From positions 34,760 through 98,759 of the forward strand of contig PNJQ01000003.1 in NCBI GenBank assembly GCA_013821985.1: DNA of 64,000 nt, written 5' to 3'. The notes below the pieces were generated by a model. It ran no database searches, was not told the origin of the DNA, and saw nothing but the letters and a program-made list of their open reading frames with translations. Origin of the DNA: Opitutus sp. (lineage in GTDB: Bacteria > Verrucomicrobiota > Verrucomicrobiia > Opitutales > Opitutaceae). Shown one piece after another: positions 45,853 to 56,441 of this stretch. The translations under genes and the position numbers were made by a program. How positions within the stretch are numbered: position 1 is the stretch's first letter; every line of letters begins with the position of its first letter.

Positions 45853-46821
45853 ATGCCGCCGCGCGCCCAGCACCACACCGCCTTGCTCATGCTCGTGCTG
45901 GCGAATCTTTTTTGGGGGCTCAGCTTTCCGCTCATCAAGGCGCTCGGCGTGGAGCACGCACGGTTGATTCCCGAGAGCAGCAGCTGGTTCATTACGGCGA
46001 TGTGCATCGCGCCCCGCTTCCTCATCGGCGTCGTCTTCATGTGGGCAATCTCGCGTTCGCAGCTGGCCGATGCCTCGCGTAACGAGATCAGGCAGGGCAT
46101 GTTTCTCGGCGTGTCCGCCTCGTGCGGCATGCTGTTCCAGACCGACGGTCTGCAGTTCACGAGTGCTTCGACCTCGGCCTTTCTCACGCAGTTCTACGCC
46201 CTGATGATCCCGCTTTATCTGGCATTGCGCTCCCGCCGCTGGCCCGCGCCGGTCGTGTGGGTGTGCAGCCTGCTCGTGTTGGCGGGCGTCGCGGTGCTGT
46301 CGGGGTTCAACTTTGCCGAACTCCACCTCGGCCGCGGTGAGCTCGAGACGCTGATCAGCTCGGGATTCTTCATGTGGCAGATTCTCGTGCTCGAGCACAA
46401 GGGCTTCGCCGGCAATCGCGTGTTGCCGGTCACCACGGTCATGTTCGCGGTCGAGGCGGTCGTCTTCACGCTGATGGCGCTCGCCACCGCGCCGACGCCG
46501 GGCGCGGTGCTGGTGCCGTGGACTTCGTTGCCGTGGCTCGCGTTCACGATCGTGCTCACGGGTTTTTGCACCATCGGGTCGTTCACGCTGATGAACAAGT
46601 GGCAGCCGTCGATCACCGCGACCGAAGCCGGCCTCATCTACTGCACGGAGCCGATTTTTACGTCGGTGATGGCGCTTTTTCTCCCCGGGATTTTCTCCGC
46701 TTGGGCCGGCTTCCACTACGCCAACGAGACGCTCACGGCGAATCTGCTCATCGGCGGCAGCCTCATCACCGCCGCCAACGTGTTGATCCAGCTCCGCCCG
46801 CCGAAGCCCGTCGCGGGGTGA
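45853..46821 (+). CDS. EamA/DMT-family transporter
   Basis: 10-TM pattern, 'LVLANLFWGLSFPLIKAL', 'ATEAGLIYCTEPIFTSVMALFLPG'. Confidence 0.9.
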   Translation: MPPRAQHHTALLMLVLANLFWGLSFPLIKALGVEHARLIPESSSWFITAMCIAPRFLIGVVFMWAISRSQLADASRNEIRQGMFLGVSASCGMLFQTDGLQFTSASTSAFLTQFYALMIPLYLALRSRRWPAPVVWVCSLLVLAGVAVLSGFNFAELHLGRGELETLISSGFFMWQILVLEHKGFAGNRVLPVTTVMFAVEAVVFTLMALATAPTPGAVLVPWTSLPWLAFTIVLTGFCTIGSFTLMNKWQPSITATEAGLIYCTEPIFTSVMALFLPGIFSAWAGFHYANETLTANLLIGGSLITAANVLIQLRPPKPVAG

Positions 46822-46900
46822 CGCCGCAAATTCGCAGCGCATCGAAACGAAGGCAGGCGCCGGCTGGCGGGCGATCGGGACGACAAATCAGGACCACGCC

Positions 46901-47356
46901 TCAGCGCGAAATGTCGCGCTGCGTGAGGAGCTTGAAGCCACGGTTGTTCAACGCCTGCAACGCGAGGTCGGTGTCCTCGACGTGGAGCACGAGGCCGCAT
47001 TTGCCGCGCGGCCGCGAGATGAACGAATAGACGTAATGGATGTTCATTTCGACTTCGTAGAACGCCTTGAAGATCGACTGCAGTTTTGACTCGTCGCTGA
47101 ACTCCACCGCCAGCACCTCGCACTCGGTGAAGAAAAAATTGTTCGCCGCCATCAGCTCGCGCGCGCGGTCGGGATCATCGACCACCATGCGATCGATCGC
47201 GCAATCCGTCGTGTCCAGCGTGCTCATCGCCATGATGTGGACGTTGTGCTTCGCGAGCATCGCGGTGAGTTCGTGGAGGCGGCCGACGCGATTTTCGATG
47301 AACACAGAAAATTGCTTCACCGGATCCTGGGCAATGGTCGTTTCCATTTCAGCCAT
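46901..47356 (-). CDS. ACT-domain protein
   Basis: 'QFSVFIENRVGRLHELTAMLAKHNVHIMAMSTLDTTDCAIDRMVVDDPDRARELM'. Confidence 0.88.
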   Translation of the reverse strand: MAEMETTIAQDPVKQFSVFIENRVGRLHELTAMLAKHNVHIMAMSTLDTTDCAIDRMVVDDPDRARELMAANNFFFTECEVLAVEFSDESKLQSIFKAFYEVEMNIHYVYSFISRPRGKCGLVLHVEDTDLALQALNNRGFKLLTQRDISR

Positions 47357-47529
47357 GGCGAGCGCAAGGTAGGCCGGAGCGGCAGGACGGTCAACTGGCT
47401 TAACGCCGAGGCTCCGTCGCCGCCGCGGGGCCGACAGAATTAGACACGTGAAAGATTTGCGGTCGGGACTGGCAGGTTTAGTCGCGCCGCGGAGCTTGTG
47501 TGACGCGACGACGAAAGTATTTTCGGCCG

Positions 47530-48432
47530 ATGTCCCGTAACGATCACCACGCCCGCACGGCGCGCCGCGCCGAGGACAGCGCGCGACTCGTATTGCGCGG
47601 CATCGCGCTCAACGCAGCGCTCGCGGTGGTGAAATTGGCGGGCGGAGTCTTCGGGAATACTTACGCGCTCATCGCGGATGCGGCGGAATCCTTGCTCGAT
47701 ATCTTGTCGTCGCTGCTCGTGTGGGCGGGCTTTCGTGTCGCCGCGCGCCCCCCGGACGACGATCACCCTTACGGCCACGGCAAGGCCGAGCCGCTGGCCG
47801 CGCTGGCGGTGGCGTTGTTTATTTTTGCGATGGCCGGCTGGGTTGGCTGGCACGCCGTGCAGGAAATCCGCACGCCGCATCTCGCGCCGGCGTGGTGGAC
47901 GTTGCTGCTGCTTGCGCTCGTGGTGGCGACGAAAATCTGGTTTTCGCGGCGCATCGGCGTGGCGGGCGAAGCAGTCGGCAGCACCGCTCTCGGTGTCGAG
48001 GCGATGCACCATTACTCGGATGCGATGACGTCCGGCGCGGCGTTCGTGGGCATCGCAATCGCGCTGTGGGGTGGCCCGGGCTGGGAGACGGCGGACGATT
48101 GGGCGGCACTGTTCGCGTGTGTGATCATCGCGTTCAACGGTTTCAACATGATCGGTAAATCGCTGCGCGACATCATGGACACGGCGGTGCCGGCGGATTT
48201 TGAAAACGAGGTGCGCGCCATCGCTGGCGCCGTGCCCGGCGTGCTCGCGCTCGACAAGTGCCGCGTGCGCAAGAGCGGCTTGAGCCACCTCGTCGATATT
48301 CAGGTGCGTGTCGATGGCGAGAAGTCGGTGCGCGTGGGTCACGACATCGCGCACGCCGTGAAGGATGCGCTCATCGCCTCCGCGCCGCACGCCATCAGCG
48401 ATGTGACGGTGCACGTCGAGCCGATGAAATGA
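47530..48432 (+). CDS. Cation diffusion facilitator family transporter
   Basis: 'ALIADAAESLLDILSSLLVWAGFR', 'HPYGHGKAEPLAAL', 'HHYSDAMTSGAAFVGI', C-terminal cytoplasmic domain 'RVGHDIAHAVKDAL'. Confidence 0.94.
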   Translation: MSRNDHHARTARRAEDSARLVLRGIALNAALAVVKLAGGVFGNTYALIADAAESLLDILSSLLVWAGFRVAARPPDDDHPYGHGKAEPLAALAVALFIFAMAGWVGWHAVQEIRTPHLAPAWWTLLLLALVVATKIWFSRRIGVAGEAVGSTALGVEAMHHYSDAMTSGAAFVGIAIALWGGPGWETADDWAALFACVIIAFNGFNMIGKSLRDIMDTAVPADFENEVRAIAGAVPGVLALDKCRVRKSGLSHLVDIQVRVDGEKSVRVGHDIAHAVKDALIASAPHAISDVTVHVEPMK

Positions 48433-48575
48433 CAGCAAGGCGGCGGCCAGCAATGCGAGCGGGCAAAGTCGCCTCACCGATGACTTCGCCCGAGCACTGC
48501 GAAAGGCGAGAATTCGTGACCCGCCCAGCGGTCGCGCTCTCCTTCGCGACCGATGCAAGGTGATCGCGCGTCACG

Positions 48576-49058
48576 TCACGGCGTCATGCCGGCGGGAGGC
48601 GTGGGGAACTCCGGGTCGCGAATGTTGCCCTTCATCGTCAGCCACGGACGCACGTCGGCGATGAGGCGCTGGTCTTTGATGAGTGGATCGGAGGCGACGA
48701 GTTCCTTGGCTTCCTCGAGTGAGGCGCATTTGAAGATGAAGATGCCGCGCCAATCTCCGCGATCGGCGATGGGCCCGGCGACGAGCAGTTTGCCGGTGTC
48801 GGCGAGGCGTTGGATGTTCGCCATGTGCGCGGCCTGGCCGGCGGCGAGTTCCTCTTTCGTGCCTTTGCCGGCGTTCGGTCCGCGGGTGAGCAGGCAGAAA
48901 TAATAGACCGTCATGTTCGGCGGCAGCTGGGGCGATGCGGCGACGGTCGGGGCAGGGGTGGTGACGGGAGCAGGCGCGACCGGCGCAGGATTTTCCTGCG
49001 CCGCGAGCCGGGCCGCGGCAAGCGCGAGCAGGAGACCGAGGAGAGCGGGGAGCTTCAT
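48576..49058 (-). CDS. Secreted YCII-family protein
   Basis: Signal peptide 'MKLPALLGLLLALAAARLAAQ'; 'HMANIQRLADTGKLLVAGPIADRGDWRGIFIFKCASLEEAKELVASDPLI'. Confidence 0.85.
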   Translation of the reverse strand: MKLPALLGLLLALAAARLAAQENPAPVAPAPVTTPAPTVAASPQLPPNMTVYYFCLLTRGPNAGKGTKEELAAGQAAHMANIQRLADTGKLLVAGPIADRGDWRGIFIFKCASLEEAKELVASDPLIKDQRLIADVRPWLTMKGNIRDPEFPTPPAGMTP

Positions 49059-49357
49059 GGCGCGCAGCGTGGCGCTTCTTCTGCCCCGACGCCAGCGCGG
49101 TGCCGCCGAAGCGGGAAATTCTGCGTCCGAACCATCACGCGCGTTCGCCGAAGTGTGCAGCGGCGCGGCGTAGTTCCCTGCGATCATTCGGAGGAGAAGT
49201 GTCCGTCACCCCACGTTCCGGGCGCGCCGGGCGGCAATTTTCCTCGGGGATTTACAGGAGCGCGGGCGCTTATGCGGGGAGAAGGCGGAGTTAATTGCGG
49301 CGGCGGGCCGGGCTTTCCCGTTGCCGCACCGCGCCGGTCAACTCAGCCTCGGCGCCC

Positions 49358-51181
49358 ATGAAGAAATCCCCCAAGCCGCTGAGTTCGAATCCGCACTTGA
49401 TCACGTGGGTGAAAAAGATGGCTGCGCTGTGCAAGCCGGACGCCATCCACTGGGTCGATGGTTCGCAGGCGGAATACGACGCCCTCTGCGCGCAGATGGT
49501 CGAGAGCGGCACGTTCATCAAGTTGAACCAGAAGAAATGGCCGGGTTGCTACCTCGCCCGCTCGGACGCCAGCGACGTCGCACGCGTGGAGGACAGGACG
49601 TTCATCTGCTCGTTGTCGAAAGACGCCGCGGGCCCGACGAACAACTGGGTCAATCCGTTCGAAATGCGGAAGACGCTCAAGGGACTCTTCAACGGCTGCA
49701 TGAAGGGCCGCACGATGTATGTGCTGCCGTTCTCGATGGGCCCGATCGGTTCGCCGATGTCGCAGATCGGCGTCGAGCTGACCGATTCGCCATACGTGGT
49801 CGTCAACATGCGCATCATGGCGCGCATCGGCAAAGAGGTGTTCAAGCTGATCGACGAGGATTTTAAGCGCGTCGTGCCGTGCGTCCACTCCGTCGGCGCG
49901 CCGTTGAAGAAGGGCGCGAAGGACGTCTCGTGGCCGTGCAACAAGGAGAAGTATATCGTTCACTTCCCCGAGACGCGCGAGATCTGGAGCTTCGGCTCGG
50001 GTTACGGCGGCAACGCGCTCCTTGGCAAAAAATGTTTCGCGCTCCGCATCGCCTCCGCGATGGCGCGCGATGAAGGCTGGATGGCGGAGCACATGCTCAT
50101 CCTCGGCGTCGAAAATCCCGAGGGCCAGAAGACCTACGTCGCGGCGGCGTTCCCCAGCGCGTGCGGCAAGACGAATTTCGCGATGCTGATCCCGCCGCCG
50201 CACTTTCAAAAAAAGGGCTGGAAGGTGTGGACCGTCGGCGACGACATTGCGTGGATCAAGCCGGACGCCAACGGCCGCCTGCGCGCGATCAATCCCGAGG
50301 CCGGATTCTTCGGGGTCGCGCCCGGCACGGGCGACCACACGAACCCGAACGCCATGAAGGCGCTGTCGAAGAACACCATCTTCACGAATGTCGCCCTCAC
50401 CGACGACAACGGCGTGTGGTGGGAAGGCATGACGAAGGAAGCGCCTGCGCACGCGATCGACTGGAAGGGCAACGAGTGGACGCCCGCGCTCGCGAAGGAG
50501 AAAAGCACTCCGGCGGCGCATCCGAACGCGCGCTTCACCGCGCCCGCGAAGCAGTGTCCCACGATCGACCCGGCATGGGAAGATCCCGAGGGCGTGCCGA
50601 TCCACGCCATCATTTTTGGCGGCCGCCGGGCGACGACGATGCCGCTCGTGTTCCAAGCATTCAACTGGTCCAGCGGCGTCTATATCGGCGCGACGATGGG
50701 ATCCGAAATGACCGCTGCAGCGGCGGGCACGATCGGTAAGGTGCGCCGCGACCCGATGGCGATGCTGCCGTTCTGCGGCTACAACATGGGCGATTACTTC
50801 CGCCACTGGATGAACATGCAGCGCAACCTCAGCGAGACGCCGCGGGTGTTCCACGTGAACTGGTTCCGCAAGGACCAGGACGGGAAGTTTATCTGGCCGG
50901 GCTTCTCCGAAAACATGCGCGTGCTGAAGTGGATCGTCGATCGCGTGCGCGCGGGCGGCCGCGCCAAGGAGACTCCGATCGGCTGGGTGCCGCGCTACCG
51001 CGACATCGAGTGGGACGGCATGGATTTCCCCGAGGAGAAATTCGACGAGCTGCAGAAATTCGACCGCGAAGCGTGGAAGGCCGAAATCATCGGGCAGGAA
51101 GAACTCTTCTTCGACCTTCATGCCACGCTGCCGAAGGAATTGATCTTCGAGCGCGAGCTCCTGATGTGCCGCATGGGCTGA
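49358..51181 (+). CDS. pckG: Phosphoenolpyruvate carboxykinase (GTP)
   Basis: '[16 protein letters not shown]' P-loop, '[31 protein letters not shown]', '[31 protein letters not shown]'. Confidence 0.97.
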   Translation: MKKSPKPLSSNPHLITWVKKMAALCKPDAIHWVDGSQAEYDALCAQMVESGTFIKLNQKKWPGCYLARSDASDVARVEDRTFICSLSKDAAGPTNNWVNPFEMRKTLKGLFNGCMKGRTMYVLPFSMGPIGSPMSQIGVELTDSPYVVVNMRIMARIGKEVFKLIDEDFKRVVPCVHSVGAPLKKGAKDVSWPCNKEKYIVHFPETREIWSFGSGYGGNALLGKKCFALRIASAMARDEGWMAEHMLILGVENPEGQKTYVAAAFPSACGKTNFAMLIPPPHFQKKGWKVWTVGDDIAWIKPDANGRLRAINPEAGFFGVAPGTGDHTNPNAMKALSKNTIFTNVALTDDNGVWWEGMTKEAPAHAIDWKGNEWTPALAKEKSTPAAHPNARFTAPAKQCPTIDPAWEDPEGVPIHAIIFGGRRATTMPLVFQAFNWSSGVYIGATMGSEMTAAAAGTIGKVRRDPMAMLPFCGYNMGDYFRHWMNMQRNLSETPRVFHVNWFRKDQDGKFIWPGFSENMRVLKWIVDRVRAGGRAKETPIGWVPRYRDIEWDGMDFPEEKFDELQKFDREAWKAEIIGQEELFFDLHATLPKELIFERELLMCRMG

Positions 51182-51454
51182 GCCGCATGGGCTGAGCGGG
51201 CGCTTTATCCGCGCGCCGCGGCGCAGGCCGCGAGCGCGCATTTTCGTTGCCCCGGATGGCCGGCAAGCAGGCTCCGACAAATCCGTTGCGCCGGATTAGA
51301 ACTTGGCAACGACGCGTGCGCGGCCGACCTTCGCGCTCACGGGCCGCTCAACCATCCACGCAGACCTCACCTGTTTCTGAATGAACCGTCGCGCCCCGGT
51401 TGGGCGCGGGACGATTCGTTCCGCAACGGCGGGACCGGCGTGACAATCCCTGCC

Positions 51455-52810
51455 ATGTCCCGTCCCATCGTCATCATCCACGGCTGGAGCGATCGCTCGG
51501 CCAACTTCGGCGCGCTGCGCAACTTCGTCGGCTCCCTCGCCGGCGGAAATCTCTTCCAGATCAACCTCGCCGACTACGTCTCGATGGACGACGACGTGCG
51601 GTTCGACGACCTCGTGGCGGGCATGCAACGCGCGTGGACCGACGCCAAGCTGCCGACCAAGCCGGGCGCAGTCGATGCGGTGATCCACAGCACGGGCGGG
51701 CTGGTGATCCGCGACTGGCTCGACACGCACTTCGCGGTCGGCGAGGCGCCAATTAAGCGCCTGCTCATGCTCGCACCGGCGAACTTCGGCTCACCGCTCG
51801 CGCACAAGGGCCGGGCATTCTACGGCCGCATCGTGAAGGGTTTTAACTCCCAGAAACCATTTGAGACCGGCACGCACATCCTCAAGGGCCTCGAACTCGC
51901 GAGCCCTTACTCGTGGGAGCTGGCGATGCGCGACCGCTTCGGCAGCCAAAGTCATTTCGGCCTCGGCAAGGTTCTTTGCACCGTCCTCGTGGGCAACGTC
52001 GGCTACAGCGGCATCATGGCCGCCGCCAACGAGTGCGGCTCGGACGGCACCGTCCGCGCCTCGACGGCGAACCTGAATTGCGTGCTCGTCGAGGCGGACT
52101 TCGCCACCGATCCACTCAACCCGACTTTCAAGACGTGGAACTCCACCGGCGGCACGGCGTTTCGGATTCTCGACAACGACAATCACTCGACCGCGGCAAT
52201 GAAGGACGGCGGACCGCGCGATCCTGGCGGCCGGGACGCGATTGCGCGCGCGCTGACCGTGCCGGAAGACAAGTTCGACGCCTGGTGTAGCGAATGCGCG
52301 GTCGCAACGGAGGAGATCACGCGCCGCGCCGAGCAGGACAAATCGCACGGCAAGGACGGTGACGATCGCAAGTTCGGTTACCAAAACACGGTCGTGCGCC
52401 TGCGCGACGACGCCGGCGTCGAGGTGCGTGATTACTTCCTCGAGTTCTACGTCGAGGACGAGGACGACCCGAAGAGCCTGTTCTCGGAGCTGTTTCACCG
52501 CGACGTGCTCCAAACCGTCCACGCCTACGGTGACAATCCCGCCTACCGTAGCTTGATGGTCGATTGCACAACGCTGTTCCGCCAGCTCGACAAGGAGCAG
52601 GAATATATGAAGGTCAGCGTCACGGCCACGCCCGAGCTGTTGAAGAACGGTCTCGTCGGCTACCGCACGTTCACGGACGACGACATCGGCGGCATTAAGA
52701 TTTCGCGGCAGCAGATGCAAAAGCTCTTCCAGCCGCACCGCACGCTGCTGCTTGACCTCAAGATCCGGCGAGAGCGCAAGGACGAGGTATTCCGCATCAA
52801 GGCGGACTGA
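51455..52810 (+). CDS. Alpha/beta-hydrolase (lipase-like) with C-terminal extension
   Basis: 'IVIIHGWSDRSANFG', nucleophile region 'DAVIHSTGGLVIRDWL', 'LAPANFGSPLAHKG'. Confidence 0.8.
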   Translation: MSRPIVIIHGWSDRSANFGALRNFVGSLAGGNLFQINLADYVSMDDDVRFDDLVAGMQRAWTDAKLPTKPGAVDAVIHSTGGLVIRDWLDTHFAVGEAPIKRLLMLAPANFGSPLAHKGRAFYGRIVKGFNSQKPFETGTHILKGLELASPYSWELAMRDRFGSQSHFGLGKVLCTVLVGNVGYSGIMAAANECGSDGTVRASTANLNCVLVEADFATDPLNPTFKTWNSTGGTAFRILDNDNHSTAAMKDGGPRDPGGRDAIARALTVPEDKFDAWCSECAVATEEITRRAEQDKSHGKDGDDRKFGYQNTVVRLRDDAGVEVRDYFLEFYVEDEDDPKSLFSELFHRDVLQTVHAYGDNPAYRSLMVDCTTLFRQLDKEQEYMKVSVTATPELLKNGLVGYRTFTDDDIGGIKISRQQMQKLFQPHRTLLLDLKIRRERKDEVFRIKAD

Positions 52811-52910
52811 GTCGCCGTCCCGGTCGGGCCGCCGCGCGTCCACCCGGCGCCGCGACCACTCATCACGGCAAAGTTGCTGAAACAAATCCGCGGCGCATGG
52901 TCTCAAAGCC

Positions 52911-53681
52911 ATGCGCCTTTTCCTTTTCTTATTGTGCGGTGCGGTGTTGCTCGCGACGGGATTCCCGGCCGACGAACCCGAGCTGAATCCCTACGATCCG
53001 CTCGCGGGGGTGCATCCTCCGCTGGCGGCGGCGTTGCGGAAATTCGGGCGCGACGCCGGGCGTTGGGCTTACACGCAGAAGTTCGCGCAGCTCGACAAGG
53101 AGGGGAAGGTGAAGGAATCGTGGGTCGCGCGGTTCGATCCCTCGCAACACTACGACGTGCAGTGGACGCTGATGGAAGAGGACGGTCAGCCGGCGACGGA
53201 GCGGCAGTTGAAAAAATTCCGCAAGCAGCGCGCGAAGCTGGCGAAGGATCGCAAGACGCTCGGCGAGTTGCTCCTCGTGCAGCAGGCGGTCGTCGCCTTC
53301 GAGTCCACGAACGAATTGGTCTATGAGGTGCCGCTGAAGCTCGAGGAGTCGTCGCGGTTCCCGCCGGAGAAATTTCAGGTGTTCGTCACGATCGACCGAC
53401 GAAAGGAAATTCTGAAGCTGGTCGATGTGAAGCTGCGTGAAAACGTTCGCGTCGCCGGCGTGGTTAACGTGAAGAACGCCGATGCGCGGCTCGAGTTCGC
53501 GACCGTGATGCCGGAGCACGATCCCGCGCTGGTGGCCATGTCGGGCGGTGGCACGGCATCGTTGCTATTCATCACCGTCGGCGCGCGGGCGGAGTCGCTG
53601 CGCACGGATTTCCGGCGGGTGACGCCTTACGACGAGCGCTTCAACGTGAAGCTCGGACCGCTCAAGGCGATCGACTTTTGA
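52911..53681 (+). CDS. Hypothetical secreted protein
   Basis: Signal peptide 'MRLFLFLLCGAVLLATGFPA'; coherent 256-aa ORF. Confidence 0.7.
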   Translation: MRLFLFLLCGAVLLATGFPADEPELNPYDPLAGVHPPLAAALRKFGRDAGRWAYTQKFAQLDKEGKVKESWVARFDPSQHYDVQWTLMEEDGQPATERQLKKFRKQRAKLAKDRKTLGELLLVQQAVVAFESTNELVYEVPLKLEESSRFPPEKFQVFVTIDRRKEILKLVDVKLRENVRVAGVVNVKNADARLEFATVMPEHDPALVAMSGGGTASLLFITVGARAESLRTDFRRVTPYDERFNVKLGPLKAIDF

Positions 53682-53862
53682 GTGGGCGCGGGCGGCGCAA
53701 ACGCGGAGCCCGTCGTGCGGCGTTTCGATCCGGCGGTCGTGGCCGCCGGCGTGCCGCCGAAATTGAATGAGCCTGTTCACGGGCGATTCAGACAGAGCAC
53801 GCGCCGATCAAAATTGCTCTCCAGTAAAGGTGGCCTTGTGCCGATGAGAAGCGGACCCCGTC

Positions 53863-54705
53863 ATGAATCTGGGCCGCGAAACCATTGTCTCCCTCGGCAC
53901 GCGTCTGCCTCCGTCGCTCGGCGTGCTCGGCCGCTTGCAATCGTTGCTCGATGATCACGACACCGATCTCGAGGATATCGTGGAGCTCGTGCACATCGAC
54001 CCCGCGCTGACATTTCAGGTCATCAAGCTCGCCAACAGCGCGCTCTACGGATTGCGCAGCCGCTGCGAATCACTCGACGACGCGGTGGCGCGCGTGGGTT
54101 TCGGGGACATTCACCAAATCGTCGGGCTCGCGGTGTCGCGCCAGAGCTTTCAGGGCGAACTGGCGGTTTACGACATCGCGGGCGGTCGGCTGTGGGAAAA
54201 CGCGGTCGCGGCGGCCACGCTTGCGTCAGCATTTGCCGAACTGAGCGGAGCGGATCCGCGCAACGCCTACGCCACCGGTTTGCTGCGCAACATCGGCAAG
54301 GTCGTGCTCAATAATTATGCGCCGCACGTCCGGTATCCCGGTGAAGGTGTCGCGTCCGACGTTCATGCTTGGGAAAAACACCAGCACGGTTTCAGCGCGG
54401 CGGAAGTTTCGGCGGTATTGCTCGAGCATTGGCGGTTTCCGCCGGAGATGGTCGGCGCCGTGTGCACGCACCGCTCTCCGCAGGACGGCGCGGAATTCGT
54501 ATCCGGTGCGGCGCGACTGCACCTCGCCTGCAGCGTGCTCGCCGAGTGGGGCTGTTATTTGCCCGGAGAATCGACCGGCTGGCAGCGCGACGACGCGATG
54601 TTGGAATGCGCGGGAATTTCCGGCGATCAAGTCGAGGGCGCGATCGAGCGCGCGCGGGCACAGTTCGCCAAGTTCGCGCTGCTCGAGTGGTCGCACGCGG
54701 CGTAA
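53863..54705 (+). CDS. HDOD-domain protein
   Basis: 'LPPSLGVLGRLQSLLDDHDTDLEDIVELVHIDPALTFQVIKLANSALYGL', 'LLRNIGKVVLNNY'. Confidence 0.92.
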   Translation: MNLGRETIVSLGTRLPPSLGVLGRLQSLLDDHDTDLEDIVELVHIDPALTFQVIKLANSALYGLRSRCESLDDAVARVGFGDIHQIVGLAVSRQSFQGELAVYDIAGGRLWENAVAAATLASAFAELSGADPRNAYATGLLRNIGKVVLNNYAPHVRYPGEGVASDVHAWEKHQHGFSAAEVSAVLLEHWRFPPEMVGAVCTHRSPQDGAEFVSGAARLHLACSVLAEWGCYLPGESTGWQRDDAMLECAGISGDQVEGAIERARAQFAKFALLEWSHAA

Positions 54706-54734
54706 AAAAAACGCCCCGGCATGCGGTCGGGGCG
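54704..54734 (-). terminator. Intrinsic terminator (minus strand) of the coiled-coil gene
   Basis: CGCCCCG-GCATGCGGT-CGGGGCG with A tract on the left of + strand. Confidence 0.8.
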
Positions 54735-54761
54735 GAAGCAAAGCGGCGAAGCGGCGGCGGC

Positions 54762-56207
54762 TCACTTTTTGCCGGTGAGCTGGAAGTAGAGCTGCTGCTG
54801 TGAGCCGCGGTTCATGCCCAGGATGCCGTCGATGAGCGCGTTCAACTGCGCGTTGACGACTCCTCCGGGCAATGTGACCGGTCCAAACGCATTGCCGAAC
54901 GCGCTGGTGAGGCGCGTGAGGCTGGACGACACGCCGACGAGATTGGCGTTGAGGGCCGAGATCTGCGTCTGGGCGGCCGCGAGCTCGCTGCGCAGGCTGG
55001 TGATCGTGTCGTCGCGGGCCGCGATGGTGGCGTTGGCATGGGCCAGCGACGACTGTAGCGCCGCAATCTCGGCGACGCGGGCTGCGAGATTGGTGTTGGC
55101 TGCGGTGAGGTCGGACTGGAGGCCGGCGATGATCGCGTCGCGCGCCGCGATGGCATTGGCGGCGTTGCGGAGGTTCGCCTGCAGAGTGGCGATCGTGGCC
55201 TCCCGTGTGGCGATCGTGCTTTGGAGTGCCGCGATCTGGTTCTGCAGGTTGACGATATGCGCGTTGGCGGCTGCGAGCTGTTGCTGAAGTTGCGCGATGG
55301 CTGCTTCGCGCGCGGTCACGGTGGACTGCAGCGAGGCGACCTGAGCCTCGAGGGTTGCGATGCGATTGAGAGCGAGGGCGAGTTGTTGTTCGAGCGCGGT
55401 CTTTTCCGCGGTCAGCTGCGTGATTGCGGCATCGCGCGCAGCGATGGTTTGATTCGCGGCGGTGAGCTGGGCCTGGAGATTTGTGATGTCCGCTTGCAGC
55501 GCGGATTTCTCCGCCTGCAGGGCGGCGATTTGGGCGTTGGCCGCGGCGAGCTGGTTCTGGCACGCAACGATCTGCTGGTTGAGCTGCACGTTCTCCTGAT
55601 TGAGCAAGCTGGCCGATTGCTGCGCGGCGGTGAGCTGCCCTTGCAGCGACGCCACCTGCGTTTCCAGGGCTGCGATCCGGTTGACCAGCAGACCGAGGTC
55701 GCCATTCACGACCAACGTGGTCGAAACGTTCCAATCACGGGCTTCGGTCGTGGTCCATTGGCGCATGCGGGTCGGCTGGCCGGTGATTGTTGTCGGCGGG
55801 GTCAGGCCGGAAAACACGTCGAGAGTGTCCCAGAAAACATCAATCTCGTGATAGCCGCTTGCCGTGTGAAAGACGAAGATGAGCCAGTCGGAGTTGCCGT
55901 AATTATCGAGCACGTAGAAATAGCTCCCATTGCCGTCGGCCGTCGCCTGCTCGACCACTTGGCCGTCAGCGATGCGGCGCATGGTGTAGCCGCCGCTCGT
56001 GATCGCCCGCGGAGAGAATTCCGGATAACCGGAGTCCGAATAAACGCGGTAGCCGTATTGGTCCCAAAAGAACGCGTGGTCATCGATGGTGAATGACGCG
56101 GTGAGACGATGCACGCCGTCACTGCCGGACAACGTGTAGGTGGTGAGGGTTGCCGATGCCTCGAGCGCAGCCACAGCGAAGATGGCGGTGAGAATCCAGC
56201 GGAGCAT
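54762..56207 (-). CDS. Secreted protein with ~160-aa N-terminal domain and ~300-aa coiled-coil repeat region
   Basis: Signal peptide 'MLRWILTAIFAVAALEASA'; repeated 'AARDAxIxxLxxxLxxA' units. Confidence 0.8.
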   Translation of the reverse strand: MLRWILTAIFAVAALEASATLTTYTLSGSDGVHRLTASFTIDDHAFFWDQYGYRVYSDSGYPEFSPRAITSGGYTMRRIADGQVVEQATADGNGSYFYVLDNYGNSDWLIFVFHTASGYHEIDVFWDTLDVFSGLTPPTTITGQPTRMRQWTTTEARDWNVSTTLVVNGDLGLLVNRIAALETQVASLQGQLTAAQQSASLLNQENVQLNQQIVACQNQLAAANAQIAALQAEKSALQADITNLQAQLTAANQTIAARDAAITQLTAEKTALEQQLALALNRIATLEAQVASLQSTVTAREAAIAQLQQQLAAANAHIVNLQNQIAALQSTIATREATIATLQANLRNAANAIAARDAIIAGLQSDLTAANTNLAARVAEIAALQSSLAHANATIAARDDTITSLRSELAAAQTQISALNANLVGVSSSLTRLTSAFGNAFGPVTLPGGVVNAQLNALIDGILGMNRGSQQQLYFQLTGKK

Positions 56208-56441
56208 GGACGACAAGTGCAGGGAGGTGCCGATTGGAGCGCTTCCCGTGGAATGACAGGGAGTATACATTTGGGTAGTCGGCCCCCGGCGCCCATCGTC
56301 GGAAGCCGCCGCCAGCATGCCGTGCGGCAGCCGATGCCACAATTCCGGCGGGCCGCTCCCGTGGCTTTAGCAGCGCCGGGATTATGCCAAAACGAATCAG
56401 CTGCGCTACTCCGCGCGCCGGCGCAGTGAAGCGATGCGCAG

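Noticed and set aside
49343-51280. 645-aa - strand ORF
   Set aside because: Antisense to GTP-PEPCK.
55000-55700. Periodic DNA in the coiled-coil gene as possible CRISPR or tandem repeat array
   Set aside because: Periodicity is imperfect and in-frame, explained by heptad-like protein repeats; no identical repeat/unique spacer structure.
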